A stretch of 64,000 nt of DNA, from positions 1 to 64,000 of the forward strand of contig JAKSKK010000002.1 of assembly GCA_024401745.1 (NCBI GenBank). Direction: 5' to 3'. Shown one piece after another: positions 1 to 9,437 of this stretch. The notes under the pieces are model-generated. The model ran no database searches, was not told the origin of the DNA, and worked only from the letters and a program-made list of their open reading frames with translations. This DNA comes from Bacteroidales bacterium. Lineage in GTDB: Bacteria; Bacteroidota; Bacteroidia; Bacteroidales; UBA932. Made by a program: the position numbers and the translations under genes. Numbering within the stretch: position 1 is the stretch's first letter; every line of letters starts with the position of its first letter.

Positions 1-5
1 GGCTG

Positions 6-47
6 TCACCAACCACTTTTGTCACTATCACCAACCATTTATGTCCA
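6..47. repeat. Two 20-bp direct repeats at window edge
   Basis: Two imperfect 20-base copies begin TCACCAACCA (6-25 and 28-47) and are separated by 2 bases; 16 of 20 positions match by eye. Closely spaced terminal repeats are known at the ends of IS21-family elements, so this may be the inner or outer edge of an element lying left of the window. No transposase is visible, so the identity is unproven. The rest of 48-141 holds only a short hairpin (123-138). Confidence 0.35.
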
Positions 48-141
48 CATTACCTACAAACCCGGGGACCCTTTGACGTGGGTCAGCCCCGTAACGCCCC
101 TCGGCTCGCGTTGCTCGCAAGCCTTCGTAGCAACGAAGATA

Positions 142-1590
142 CTAAAGTGATTCGAAGGATTCGCTGGATTCCTTGAACATGCGGGCGGAATCCTTGAGAG
201 TGATCTGAGCCGGAGTGCTGCCCATGTCAGGAACGTTGAACGACTTCAGATTGTATTCGTAGAAGTACGACGACTTCTGCGGCAGCACGAAAGGCTTCGA
301 CGGATTCCCATCCTTGTCGAGATGACAGAAATACGGCTTGCCGTACTGCCCGTCGCCCCTCTTGCTCGCAAATACGAACCAGCGGCTGTTTGAAGACCAG
401 CTGTGGTATGTGTCCGACTTATTGCCCGCCACCGCATCGAGAGTGTTGATCTCTCCCGTTTCGAGGTCTATCATGTTCAGGACAGACTCGCTGTGGTTTA
501 TGGGGAAGGTGCCGTAAGTCGCGTTTGTGAACATCAGATATCGCCCGTCTGGCGAAATTTTCGGATGGCACGCCGTCCCGTTGTTCTCCTCGGCACTCCA
601 GACCAGCTCGATGTCATCACCTATGCTGCCTGTGCTGCTGTCGAAAGAGGCCCGTACAAGGTCGTACCTGAGGTCCATGATCTTCTCCGGCAGGCTGACT
701 GTGTCGGCCACGCACCAGTACACGTAGTTGCCGTCAGGCGAGAAGCAGGGGAAGGTCTCAAGCTTGTCTGCTCGCGCTAAATGGGGGAGATTGATCATCC
801 TGTTGTGCTCGAAGTCGGCTACCGTCAGGTCAGATTCCGTGTCGTACACCTCCATCCTCTTGCCCGCCTGCGAATGGAAGCTGGGGATGATGATGTTGGT
901 CGAGAACACGCCGTAGTTGCCGGAAGGGTGCAGCTCGCCGTACACTGTGCCGGAAAGCATGCCCTTGGCGTTAAGGGTGAGCTTCCTGATGCTGCCTTCC
1001 TTGTTCAGGATGGTACCGCCGTTCTTGCCTCTGATGTAGAACATCGACAGGTCGCCGCGCTGCTGGCAATGGAAGTGGCAGTTCATGCAGGAGTTGTCTG
1101 TGTGCCTGTAGTCACAGATCGTGCGCTCGCTGAATGTCTGGATGTCGCGCTCCATGATCGACACCTCGTTCCACATCTGGTATGCGGGCTCGATGAGCCT
1201 GTAGGTGATGTAGCCGTCGATGGCGTCTTCGCTGACGTAGATGTCCCAGCTGTCCTCGATGATGCCTTGTGCGGTCTGTACGCTGGCCGTGACGCTGATG
1301 GTGCTGCCATCCGCTGCCGCAAGGAACTTCTTCCATTCCCCGACGCTCCATTTCACCTCAAGCCCGCGCTTTGTCACCGTCCTGTCGCCAAGAGTGAAGC
1401 TCGTGACGGCCTTGCTGGCGCCAGACATGGCGTAGTGGAAATTCAGCGGTGCTATGTTGGCCGGGATCGTGACGCCCTTGTAGTCAGGGTATATTATGGC
1501 AGGGCCGTCGCTTCCGTAAACAGAATCGGACAGCGGAGCCTGGCAGGCCGCAAGGAGGAAGAGGGCATGTATGGTAAGTAGTCTTTTCAT
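142..1590 (-). CDS. PD40/TolB-like beta-propeller lipoprotein with a CxxCH motif
   Basis: Predicted envelope lipoprotein of 482 residues. The signal ends in LLAAC, so Cys16 should be lipidated. The middle and C-terminal part carry WD40-like PD40 repeats (FSPDGNYVYW, ISPDGRYLMF), as in TolB-type six-bladed propellers. Residues 168-172 read CMNCH, a c-type haem attachment motif followed by another His and Cys (CHFHC). Bacteroidales relatives are often annotated as cytochrome c biosynthesis or TolB-like proteins, but no enzymatic role is established that I know of. It starts 4 bases after the DUF6057-like gene ends, so the two are probably co-transcribed. Whether haem is really bound cannot be told from sequence. 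Confidence 0.75.
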   Translation of the reverse strand: MKRLLTIHALFLLAACQAPLSDSVYGSDGPAIIYPDYKGVTIPANIAPLNFHYAMSGASKAVTSFTLGDRTVTKRGLEVKWSVGEWKKFLAAADGSTISVTASVQTAQGIIEDSWDIYVSEDAIDGYITYRLIEPAYQMWNEVSIMERDIQTFSERTICDYRHTDNSCMNCHFHCQQRGDLSMFYIRGKNGGTILNKEGSIRKLTLNAKGMLSGTVYGELHPSGNYGVFSTNIIIPSFHSQAGKRMEVYDTESDLTVADFEHNRMINLPHLARADKLETFPCFSPDGNYVYWCVADTVSLPEKIMDLRYDLVRASFDSSTGSIGDDIELVWSAEENNGTACHPKISPDGRYLMFTNATYGTFPINHSESVLNMIDLETGEINTLDAVAGNKSDTYHSWSSNSRWFVFASKRGDGQYGKPYFCHLDKDGNPSKPFVLPQKSSYFYEYNLKSFNVPDMGSTPAQITLKDSARMFKESSESFESL

Positions 1591-1594
1591 GGCA

Positions 1595-3007
1595 TCATTC
1601 TCCCATTGCGTCAGTGTAGTAGTACCAATATGTGTTCTTGTACCTGTTGGGGAACTGATAGAACTTCTTCAGCCTCTCCACGGTATCAGGAGTAATGCCG
1701 AACTCTGCGGGCCTGATGACATCCATCCTTCCCTCGCTGTGCTCGATGTTTATCCAGATCAGCGCGGCTTCCTGGTATATGGCCGGGTTGTTCGCTTCCG
1801 GTACATAGTCTTCCATGAAGGAAGGTAGGTCGCAGGTGAGAAGGTCGTAGCAGAGCAGGTACTCCTTTGCCATCCTGTTGCCCGGATTTGCCTCCAGGAG
1901 CTTGTGCAGGAGGAGCCTGTAGTCGTTGCTGCCGGACACGACGTCTCTGCCCACAAGATCTGCCCGTGCGGCCTCGATCATCTGCCTCGTGCTCTCGTCC
2001 TGGTTTTCAGGAAGCATGCTTATGGCCCATCTGCGATAGACTATGGTCCTGCTCAGCATGCCGAGATACTTCTGCGCTGCGCCGTACTCGCCTGAAATCA
2101 GGTTTATCATCGCCATGCGCCTGATGAACCTTGCGCCCGTATGCTTGGGCGACGACTGCATGGCCACCATGGCGCTCTGGTCTGCCAGGGTCATGTTGCC
2201 GAGGTGATACCATACCTCGCCCGCCAGGCCGTTCGAGAAGGGGGAGATCTGGTCCGTTACAAGGAAGAAGAGGCCGGAATCGTAGTTCTGCGGATGGCGG
2301 AGCAGGTTCTCTGCCATGCAGCCCTTCTTCGCGGTGGCGAGATTGTAGAAGTACACGGCCTCGTTGTAGAGAAGGTTCTGCTTGGAGATGTCCAGCACCT
2401 TGTCCCAGTTCTCACGCGAGGTCTCCACGTCGAGGGCTATGAGCTTCTCGAAGTCAAGGTCGGGCTTGCCTATCAGCTTGCCGTAGTTCTTGTGATAGGG
2501 CGAGCCGAACAGCCACAGGCCCAAGGCCACGAACGCTACCAGTGCGGCCAGCTTTACGGCCGTTTTCCTGAATTTCAGCGCCGCCCGGATGCACAGCAGA
2601 TATCCTGCAACGGCTATGGTGTACTGAGTGATGTAGATGGTCTCGGTCTCCCTGAGAAACGACCATATATATATTATGGCAGCGATGAGCAGAGAGAGCT
2701 TCTTTCCGGTAAAGCTGCGGCAGATATGATAGCTGAGCGCCCCTATTGCAGTGAGCAGAGCTGCTACCACGATCGGACCGATGAGCCTGAAGCAGTAGAA
2801 CTGCTCCATGAAGTCACCAAGGATTCTGGCCAGACCTCCGGGCCCTGCGTAGGTCTTCAGGATGTGCGGGACGTTCAGCAGGAAAAGCGTCTGCTGTTCC
2901 CGTCTCATCAGATGATAAGGGTAGGCGAACGCAAAGAAAGCGAACGCAGCAAAGAATGCCACGACCGGAATGATGAACCTTATCCTGTCCTGAAGCTTGA
3001 CTTTCAT
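1595..3007 (-). CDS. DUF6057-like multi-pass membrane protein
   Basis: Protein of 470 residues. It has a hydrophobic N-terminal half: about five membrane segments near residues 12-33, 72-94, 103-118, 124-143 and 151-169. A long, mostly helical soluble C-terminal half follows that looks TPR-like. The pattern fits the Bacteroidetes family DUF6057, whose function is unknown; the assignment is from memory of the N-terminal FAYPYHLMRREQQ-type sequence. It lies just upstream of the CxxCH propeller lipoprotein on the same strand. A rho-independent terminator separates it from the SusD gene, so it is not part of the xylan operon. No clear promoter was seen; TAAATTGC about 10 bases upstream is one mismatch from the -7 consensus. 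Confidence 0.6.
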   Translation of the reverse strand: MKVKLQDRIRFIIPVVAFFAAFAFFAFAYPYHLMRREQQTLFLLNVPHILKTYAGPGGLARILGDFMEQFYCFRLIGPIVVAALLTAIGALSYHICRSFTGKKLSLLIAAIIYIWSFLRETETIYITQYTIAVAGYLLCIRAALKFRKTAVKLAALVAFVALGLWLFGSPYHKNYGKLIGKPDLDFEKLIALDVETSRENWDKVLDISKQNLLYNEAVYFYNLATAKKGCMAENLLRHPQNYDSGLFFLVTDQISPFSNGLAGEVWYHLGNMTLADQSAMVAMQSSPKHTGARFIRRMAMINLISGEYGAAQKYLGMLSRTIVYRRWAISMLPENQDESTRQMIEAARADLVGRDVVSGSNDYRLLLHKLLEANPGNRMAKEYLLCYDLLTCDLPSFMEDYVPEANNPAIYQEAALIWINIEHSEGRMDVIRPAEFGITPDTVERLKKFYQFPNRYKNTYWYYYTDAMGE

Positions 3008-3024
3008 ATCAGACGCAATTTACT

Positions 3025-3060
3025 AAAAAATTCAGGCGTCCCCAAACGGGGGCGCCTGAA
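3025..3060 (-). terminator. Rho-independent terminator after susD
   Basis: Arms at 3031-3043 and 3048-3060 form a 13-bp G+C-rich stem (one G-U pair) around a 4-base loop. Read on the minus strand, the stem is followed directly by a run of six T (3025-3030). It closes the SusC/SusD transcript before the unrelated DUF6057-like gene. Confidence 0.85.
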
Positions 3061-3090
3061 ATCATATCAAGAATTATTGAAATTCAGGAA

Positions 3091-4887
3091 TTACTGCATA
3101 ATTTCCCAACCAAGAACGTCGTGGAGGTTAGGGTTGACGGTCTTGAAGTCAAGAGGGAACGGGAGATACTCGTGCTTACCCTTCTCGAAAGGAACGTTGT
3201 CAACTGCTGAGTAAGTAACATAGAGCTCGTGCTTACCTGCACTGCCGTCATCAGAGATGCGGTCATATACGGTAGGAACCATGTTCTTGCCATCGTGATA
3301 CTGAGCGTTCATGATCTTGACGATATCAACCTTGCCCAGGTTGCTCCAACGAACAAGATCCTGAAAGCGGCAGTTCTCGAACCAGAACTCATACTGTTTC
3401 TCCTCCATGATATTCTCGAAGGTGAGATCCGTAATCTTGCCAGAGCCTGAACGGCGCTGTACCTCGTTGAGAGCAGCAAGGCCGGCAGCCTTGTCACCAC
3501 CGAAGAAGCAAGCCTCTGCATAGAGGAGGAGTACCTCAGCGTAACGTGCTACGCAGAAGTTCTTCTGGTTTGAATTCTCACCCATGCCAGTGTTGTCTGC
3601 CATATAGCTGCCACCTTGTGCAAGGATTTCGGGAACAACGGGGAATGTCATGAACTTCCACTCGAAGTAAGGTCCGTGTGAGAAGATACCTGCAGGCTTG
3701 ATACCGCGAGCAAGGTCTTTCTCCTTCTCTTCGCGAGAACCGTTGTTGACTTTTGAGCCTTCCCATTCGAGCTCATAGAGCCACTCTTCCTCGGTGAGGA
3801 ATGTAGCGCGGCGGCGAGGTGAATCACCGTCATGCTCATAGAACTTCTTTGCGAAGTCTTCCTGGATGGCACCGCCACCCCAGCCGTCATGCTGGCTTCC
3901 CTTAGGAACTGAGTAGAGAGAACCGGTACGCCAGTTGAGTACGTTTGCGCACATCCAGCGGCCCTTGAAGATAGGCTGGCCAAGTCCCCATGCGTTGCTT
4001 GTGTAAGCAGGATCCTCGATGAAGTTAGGCTCGAAGATCTTCTCAGAGTTACCGTCGCCGACTGCGTGGAAGTTCTGCCACCAGTCCTTACCGTCTACGA
4101 GAGCGTAGTTCTTAGAATCGATGATAGCCTTGAAGTGCTTGCAAGCTACATCATACTTAGGAGTGCTGAGGAACATTGCTGCCTTACCTGCTACGAAGTC
4201 AGCGAAGCCGACTGTCATGATAGCGGTAGAGTTCTTGTCAGCAGTACCGTTACGCTTGGGAAGTGAACCTGAAGCGATGGCCTCTTCGCACTGAGCGATG
4301 ACCCACTCGAGAATCTGATCCTGGCTGCCCGCATTGGTAGGAAGCTCGTCAGCTTCATAGAGACGGTCCATGAGAGGGGGACGGTTCCACATGAGGGCGG
4401 TGCAGAGGTGGAGATATGCGCGGAGAACGCGAGCCTCAGCTACGATCTGCTTTGTGTAGTTGCTGGTGAACTTGGGCTCTACCTGATTCTTGTTCTCGTT
4501 GGTGAAGTTGGAAATTACAAGATTACAGTGATAGATAGAGTAGTAGTAGCGCTGGTAGCACTCCTTGAGGGTGCCTGATGCGTCACTGTAGTTGAACTCA
4601 CCGAAGATACGGAATGCATCGTGGTCCTTCTTGTCACCACCTGCGGGGAGAACATCGTCGGCAGCGTAGTTGAGGATAACCTGCTGAGGGTTGTCGATAC
4701 CCTCGGTACCTGCTACGTTGGAAAGGAAGTTTACATACATGTCCGCACGTGCAGCCTCTGCATCTGCGTCTGATGCATAGAAATTGTCATAGCTGACAAC
4801 ACCCTTCTGGGGTATCTCAAGCTTCTCCTGGCAAGATACTGCCACGAGACCGAGACCAAGAAGTATAGGGAGTATAATCTTTTTCAT
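3091..4887 (-). CDS. SusD/RagB-family glycan-binding lipoprotein
   Basis: Outer-membrane surface lipoprotein of 598 residues that caps a SusC transporter and captures oligosaccharides. The start at 4887 gives a clean signal (MKKIILPILL...) with lipobox VSC and lipidated Cys19. A frame opening upstream at 4932 overlaps the end of susC and adds a non-signal extension, so I rejected that start. Family features include the early YDNFYASDADAEAARADMYVN segment, TPR-like helices and a C-terminal RagB/SusD domain with FENIMEEKQYEFWFEN-like sequence. It lies 14 bases after susC. The ligand is inferred to be xylan or arabinoxylan fragments from the surrounding enzymes. Confidence 0.95.
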   Translation of the reverse strand: MKKIILPILLGLGLVAVSCQEKLEIPQKGVVSYDNFYASDADAEAARADMYVNFLSNVAGTEGIDNPQQVILNYAADDVLPAGGDKKDHDAFRIFGEFNYSDASGTLKECYQRYYYSIYHCNLVISNFTNENKNQVEPKFTSNYTKQIVAEARVLRAYLHLCTALMWNRPPLMDRLYEADELPTNAGSQDQILEWVIAQCEEAIASGSLPKRNGTADKNSTAIMTVGFADFVAGKAAMFLSTPKYDVACKHFKAIIDSKNYALVDGKDWWQNFHAVGDGNSEKIFEPNFIEDPAYTSNAWGLGQPIFKGRWMCANVLNWRTGSLYSVPKGSQHDGWGGGAIQEDFAKKFYEHDGDSPRRRATFLTEEEWLYELEWEGSKVNNGSREEKEKDLARGIKPAGIFSHGPYFEWKFMTFPVVPEILAQGGSYMADNTGMGENSNQKNFCVARYAEVLLLYAEACFFGGDKAAGLAALNEVQRRSGSGKITDLTFENIMEEKQYEFWFENCRFQDLVRWSNLGKVDIVKIMNAQYHDGKNMVPTVYDRISDDGSAGKHELYVTYSAVDNVPFEKGKHEYLPFPLDFKTVNPNLHDVLGWEIMQ

Positions 4888-4901
4888 AATGCTGTGCGTT
4901 A

Positions 4902-7900
4902 TTAGAATGTGATATTGACACCGAAGAGACACTTCTGCATTGTAGGATATGAACCCCAGTCGAGGCCGGCACCTGAAGTAACGTTGGTAGATGCGGTTTC
5001 AGGATCGAGACCAGGATACTTTGTGAATGTGAAGAAGTCGTCGAGTGAGATGTAGAACCTCAGGTTGCTGATCTTAGCCTTCTGGGTGAGCTGTGCGGGC
5101 AGGGTGTAACCGAGCTGGAGCTGCTTGATGCGGAAGAATGCGCCTGAGAAGAGGTTAGCGGTTGATGAGCAGTACTCAAGGTTACCATAGGTCTCTGCAG
5201 GGTTAGGAGAGTTGCCTGCCTTATACTGCTCGAGGTACCACTTGAGGTTGTTCTTGTAACCGGTGCGGAGGAGAACGGGCATGATAACATTACCTGCTAC
5301 ACCTGCGCCGTACATTGCGAAGTCGATACCCTTCCACTCGAGGTTGATGTTGAGACCGTAGTTGACGGTAGGCATGGTGTTACCTATGTACTTGAGGTCA
5401 CCAGACCCTACTGTATCGACAACCTTGCCCTCTGCGTTGTAGAACTGTGCCTGTCCCTCAGGACCTACACCAGCATACTCGTAACCGCGGAGGTACCATA
5501 CAGGGTAACCGGTCTCAATGGCGGTCTGAACCTGATAGTTGGTTGAGCTTGCATCAGAAGCAGTGATAAGTGAAGTTGATGCGGGAAGGTCGAGAACCTC
5601 GTTGTGGTTGTGGGTGAAGTTTGCGTTGATTGAGTAGTTGAAGTCACCTACGTGATCTCTCCAACCAAGCTCAAACTCTATACCACGGTTGAGAACCTTA
5701 CCTGCGTTGATGGTGGTGTTACCGAAGCCAAGCTCAGGGGGTATGGTCACGTTGATGAGCCAGTCCTTGGTGGTCTTGTTGTAGAAGTCAGCACCAAAGG
5801 TGAGGCGGTTGTTGAGGAAGCGTGCGTCAAGACCGAGGTCAAGCTGCTCTGATGTCTCCCAAGTAAGGTTGGGGTTAGGAAGCTTTGAAGGACCTGATGC
5901 GGGAACTGCACCTGTCTCAGCTACACCATACTGGTACCAGTTGTTACCGAGGTTGATGGTAGAAGCATAAGGATAGTTGCTGAGCACGGAGATGTTACCG
6001 TTGCGGCCCCAAGATGCGCGGAGCTTGAGGAAGTTCACTGCATTTGCGGGAACGTTGTCACGGAACCAAGACTCGTTGCTGATTGTCCAACCTGCAGAGA
6101 ATGAAGGGAAGTAACCCCAACGGTGAGCTGCGGGAAGCTTTGAAGAGTCGAATGCATCAGCACGGAAGTTTGCCTGGATGCTGTAACGGTTGTCATAGCT
6201 GTAGATCAGACGTCCGAAGTATGAGATGGATGCTGTGGTGCCGGGAGCGTTGCCGACATTCTTTGTTGCATCGGGCTTCAGATAGTTGATGTAAAGGAAG
6301 TTAGGCTCGTATGATGAGAGGATGTCAGCACCTGTTGAGCTTACGTTTGTGTTGTCAGAGTAGGTCTCCTTGTATGCCATACCGGCCATTGCGGTGATGG
6401 TGTGCTTCTTTGCGAATGTGTTGGTGTAGTTCGCGAAGTTCTCCCACTGGTAGTAGTAACCGTAGTTGGTATTTGCGCTGATTGAGTAGTTGTCGTTATT
6501 ACCACGGTCACCGTAGCAGTAAGGAGCGGTGTAAGAGTGGCTTGCGCTGGCGTTGATGCGATAACCGAAGCGAGAGGTGAAGGTGAAGCCCTTGAAAGGC
6601 ATGAAGTTGGCGAACAGAGTACCGTTAACGTTGATACCGCCGTTTGTGCCGTCGGTAGCGTCACGCTTTGCAAGAGGGTTACCCTCGGTGTCGGCATACT
6701 TGGTGTTTGCGAACCAACCGTTCTCATCGCCGAGGAAGCGGTAGGGAACTGCTGATGTTCCGTTCTGGACTGCATCCCACTTTGCCTTTGCACCGGTAGA
6801 GAACTCTGAAGGATCGTGCCAGTAAACTGCGGTAAGAGGATCCATCATCCACATGGTCTCGAATGAAGAAGAGTAGCCACGCTGTGATACGCTGTTGGTT
6901 GACCACTTCTCGATAGAGTTGTTGGTACCTACCTGCAACCATTTGAAGAGCTGGTAGTCAGCGTTTACCTGTGCGGTGAGACGCTTGTACACATCCTTGT
7001 CACCCTTTACAACACCATTGTTGTTTACATAGTTGATAGAGGTGAAGAAGTGACCCTTGCTGTTACCGCCCTGGAAGCTGACAGCGTGCTGCTGGCTCCA
7101 TGAAGGTTCGATGTATGCGCCGATCCAGTCAGTGTCGATTACGCCGCCTGCATAGTCAGGGCAGCTGTAGTCATTGGTCTTGAGGTCAGCATCAACGTTG
7201 GAGAAATTCTCAAGTTTAACCCACTCGAGGAACTCCTCACGGTTCATGAGAGGACGACGGGTGTAGTTCTGGAGTGTTGCCTTGCCGCTGTATGATACTG
7301 ATGCGTGTCCTGTCTCACCTTTCTTGGTGGTTACGAGGATTACACCGTTACCTGCCTGAGCACCGTAGATGGCTGCAGATGCAGCGTCCTTGAGGACCTC
7401 CATTGACTCGATCATTGAAGGATCGAGGTACTGGATGCTTGAAACCTCAAGACCATCGACGATGAACAGAGGAGCGAGGTTACCAGAGTTAGAAGAGATA
7501 CCACGTACACGGATGTTGGTTCCTGCACCAGGAGCACCATCTGTAATGACGTTGACACCGGCAACCTTACCCTGGAGAGCTGCAGCTGCATCGGTGGTTG
7601 ACTGCTTCTTGAGCTCGTCGCCACGGAGTGAGCCTACAGCGCCAGTGAGGTCGCTCTTCTTCTGGACACCGTAACCGATGACCACTGTTTCTTCGAGCAT
7701 TTCTGCATCCTCTTCGAGAACAACGTTGATGTTGCTCTGGCCAGCTACGGCAATTGCCTGCTCTACGTAGCCGATTGAAGAGAACTGCAGTGTGGCATTA
7801 GCCGGTACGCTGATGGAGTAGTTACCGTCGAGGTCGGTAATCACACCATTGCTGGTACCCTGCTGGATTACGCTTGCGCCGATGACAGCCAGGCCGGCTG

Positions 7901-8000
7901 CATCCTTCACATTACCCTTTACGGTAATGGTCTGTGCGCTAGCGTACAGAGGCATTGCGATCAAGAGCGCAATGCTGAGGATTTTTGATAATACCTTCAT
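4902..8000 (-). CDS. SusC/RagA-family TonB-dependent outer-membrane transporter
   Basis: TonB-dependent receptor of 1032 residues that imports oligosaccharides across the outer membrane using energy passed on by TonB. In order: a signal peptide ending near residue 22 (ASAQ), a carboxypeptidase-regulatory-like domain (about 24-105), the EETVVIGYG segment typical of SusC proteins, a plug domain (about 110-230) containing RVRGISSNSG, and a long 22-strand barrel ending in aromatic FGVNITF. It is the first gene of the SusC/SusD pair but sits downstream of the enzyme genes. A separate -7 box and a leader of about 65 bases precede it. The substrate is inferred from context. Confidence 0.95.
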   Translation of the reverse strand: MKVLSKILSIALLIAMPLYASAQTITVKGNVKDAAGLAVIGASVIQQGTSNGVITDLDGNYSISVPANATLQFSSIGYVEQAIAVAGQSNINVVLEEDAEMLEETVVIGYGVQKKSDLTGAVGSLRGDELKKQSTTDAAAALQGKVAGVNVITDGAPGAGTNIRVRGISSNSGNLAPLFIVDGLEVSSIQYLDPSMIESMEVLKDAASAAIYGAQAGNGVILVTTKKGETGHASVSYSGKATLQNYTRRPLMNREEFLEWVKLENFSNVDADLKTNDYSCPDYAGGVIDTDWIGAYIEPSWSQQHAVSFQGGNSKGHFFTSINYVNNNGVVKGDKDVYKRLTAQVNADYQLFKWLQVGTNNSIEKWSTNSVSQRGYSSSFETMWMMDPLTAVYWHDPSEFSTGAKAKWDAVQNGTSAVPYRFLGDENGWFANTKYADTEGNPLAKRDATDGTNGGINVNGTLFANFMPFKGFTFTSRFGYRINASASHSYTAPYCYGDRGNNDNYSISANTNYGYYYQWENFANYTNTFAKKHTITAMAGMAYKETYSDNTNVSSTGADILSSYEPNFLYINYLKPDATKNVGNAPGTTASISYFGRLIYSYDNRYSIQANFRADAFDSSKLPAAHRWGYFPSFSAGWTISNESWFRDNVPANAVNFLKLRASWGRNGNISVLSNYPYASTINLGNNWYQYGVAETGAVPASGPSKLPNPNLTWETSEQLDLGLDARFLNNRLTFGADFYNKTTKDWLINVTIPPELGFGNTTINAGKVLNRGIEFELGWRDHVGDFNYSINANFTHNHNEVLDLPASTSLITASDASSTNYQVQTAIETGYPVWYLRGYEYAGVGPEGQAQFYNAEGKVVDTVGSGDLKYIGNTMPTVNYGLNINLEWKGIDFAMYGAGVAGNVIMPVLLRTGYKNNLKWYLEQYKAGNSPNPAETYGNLEYCSSTANLFSGAFFRIKQLQLGYTLPAQLTQKAKISNLRFYISLDDFFTFTKYPGLDPETASTNVTSGAGLDWGSYPTMQKCLFGVNITF

Positions 8001-8069
8001 AAGTTAATTAAAGTTATTAATGAAAAATAGTGTTATTCTTTTTCGTATCAGCGGTCGGTCCGCCCAATG

Positions 8070-8077
8070 CAAAATTA
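8070..8077 (-). promoter_or_regulatory. Bacteroidetes -7 box for susC
   Basis: On the minus strand this reads TAATTTTG, a match to TAnnTTTG, and predicts a leader of about 65 bases before susC. No good -33 TTTG is present. The 159-base gap 8001-8159 also holds a near-palindrome (AATTGT-A-ACAATT, 8145-8157) just after the GH8 stop codon. Confidence 0.55.
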
Positions 8078-8159
8078 GAAAACATTAAAGGCATATATAT
8101 TTTAATATGGTACATCGGCTTGCATCGGTGTTCCATATTGAAAGAATTGTAACAATTGC

Positions 8160-9437
8160 TTACTGATTTGAAACAATTGGGGCAATTACCCTATAATTAC
8201 CGCTCAGATGCATGAATGCGAACAGTCTCAGGAGGCCGTCGTAGTAGGCGTCGAAGTAGCCGTCCTCATACGGTACGTTCTCGCTTTCCCAGAGTCTCTG
8301 CACGAATTCCTTCGAAATCTCGTTGTCGGCGGCGAGGGTCGCTGCCGCAAGGGTTGCGACGAGGCCTACAGAGTGGCGCAGAGCCTGAACCTTCATATCC
8401 TCGTTTCCGGCGGGCAGGATGTCGTTGACGTCGCTGCCGTCGACGCAGTACTGGTCAACGAAGCTGTCGATGCCCTTGCCGTAGAAGAACTGCTGGATTG
8501 TGTTCGCGTAGTTCGTCTGCCATTCGCGGTCGCAGTTCGACCATGAGAAGTCGAGGGCGATGTTCATGGGCACGCGCCATGAGTCGTAGCGGAACGCAGG
8601 GGTGAACCAGCGGTTGCCGGGGAACATCGAACCGTCGTACTGGTTGGTGTCGGGGTTGAGTCCGGTCTCGGGGTTGATGCTCTTGTGCAGGTACTCGCGG
8701 CTTGCTGCTGCGCACTCGCGGTAGAAGTCGGCGCGGCCGTCGTCGGCCCATCTTGCCCACACCTCATAGAAAGAGGCGAGGTGGTATGAAGGATCGGTGA
8801 AGTTGGCGCCGAATCCTTCGGGAACGAAGGTGATCAGGTGGTTCTCCTTGTTGATGAACGGCCGGACTCCCTCCGAACCGTCCTTCTCCCATGAATAGTT
8901 CAGGATGTTCTGGGCCTCGGCAAGGTAGTTGATGTCGCCGTCGTTGCCCCAGCGGTTGGATGCGAAGATCAGCGAGGTCACGAAGTACAGCTCGCCGTCG
9001 GAGGCGGGGCCTTCAGCCTTGCGGGTTCCGTCGGTGTTGAGGCTCCATGCGAAATATCCCTTGAGCGGGCCGTCCTGATGCTGCATGTAGGTCTTGCTCC
9101 AGCGCCAGAGGCGGTCGAATATCTCCTGACGGTCCATCTGCACGGCAATCATGAGTCCGTAGGACATGCCTTCGGTGCGGACGTCGTGATTCTTTATGTC
9201 GCTTATGTAGCCCATGTCGTCGCCCACGGGGAAATAAACCTTGTCAGGGCCGAAGAAAACTTCATAGAAGACCTTCTGAAGCTTTGCGTCGATCTCATCC
9301 TGACTATATCCCATCTCGGCGAACACGTTGCGGTATTCACCGGTTTCGAATCCGCCCTTCTCCCAGGGTTTCAGATTCTTTTCGGCGCAGCTGCACAGAA
9401 TGGTGACGACTGCGGCAATCAAAGCGATTTTTTTCAT
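8160..9437 (-). CDS. GH8 glycoside hydrolase, probable reducing-end xylose-releasing exo-oligoxylanase
   Basis: Secreted lipoprotein of 425 residues (lipobox CSC, Cys17). The (alpha/alpha)6 GH8 fold is indicated by TEGMSYGLM with likely acid Glu89, by ASDGELYF with Asp147, and by RYDSWRVP with likely base Asp285. Sequence and length resemble the Rex type, which removes xylose from the reducing end of xylo-oligosaccharides, more than GH8 cellulases or chitosanases. The xylan context supports this; it was not tested. Its ATG overlaps the end of the GH95 gene by 4 bases, so translation is likely coupled. It is the last enzyme gene before susC. Confidence 0.85.
   Translation of the reverse strand: MKKIALIAAVVTILCSCAEKNLKPWEKGGFETGEYRNVFAEMGYSQDEIDAKLQKVFYEVFFGPDKVYFPVGDDMGYISDIKNHDVRTEGMSYGLMIAVQMDRQEIFDRLWRWSKTYMQHQDGPLKGYFAWSLNTDGTRKAEGPASDGELYFVTSLIFASNRWGNDGDINYLAEAQNILNYSWEKDGSEGVRPFINKENHLITFVPEGFGANFTDPSYHLASFYEVWARWADDGRADFYRECAAASREYLHKSINPETGLNPDTNQYDGSMFPGNRWFTPAFRYDSWRVPMNIALDFSWSNCDREWQTNYANTIQQFFYGKGIDSFVDQYCVDGSDVNDILPAGNEDMKVQALRHSVGLVATLAAATLAADNEISKEFVQRLWESENVPYEDGYFDAYYDGLLRLFAFMHLSGNYRVIAPIVSNQ

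Noticed and set aside
123..138. Hairpin CTTCGT-AGCA-ACGAAG after the first gene
   Set aside because: No T-run follows on either strand, so I did not call it a terminator.
2141..3214. 357-codon plus-strand frame across the DUF6057-like gene and the terminator
   Set aside because: It runs through a strong hairpin terminator and opposite two supported genes, with no recognisable protein family.
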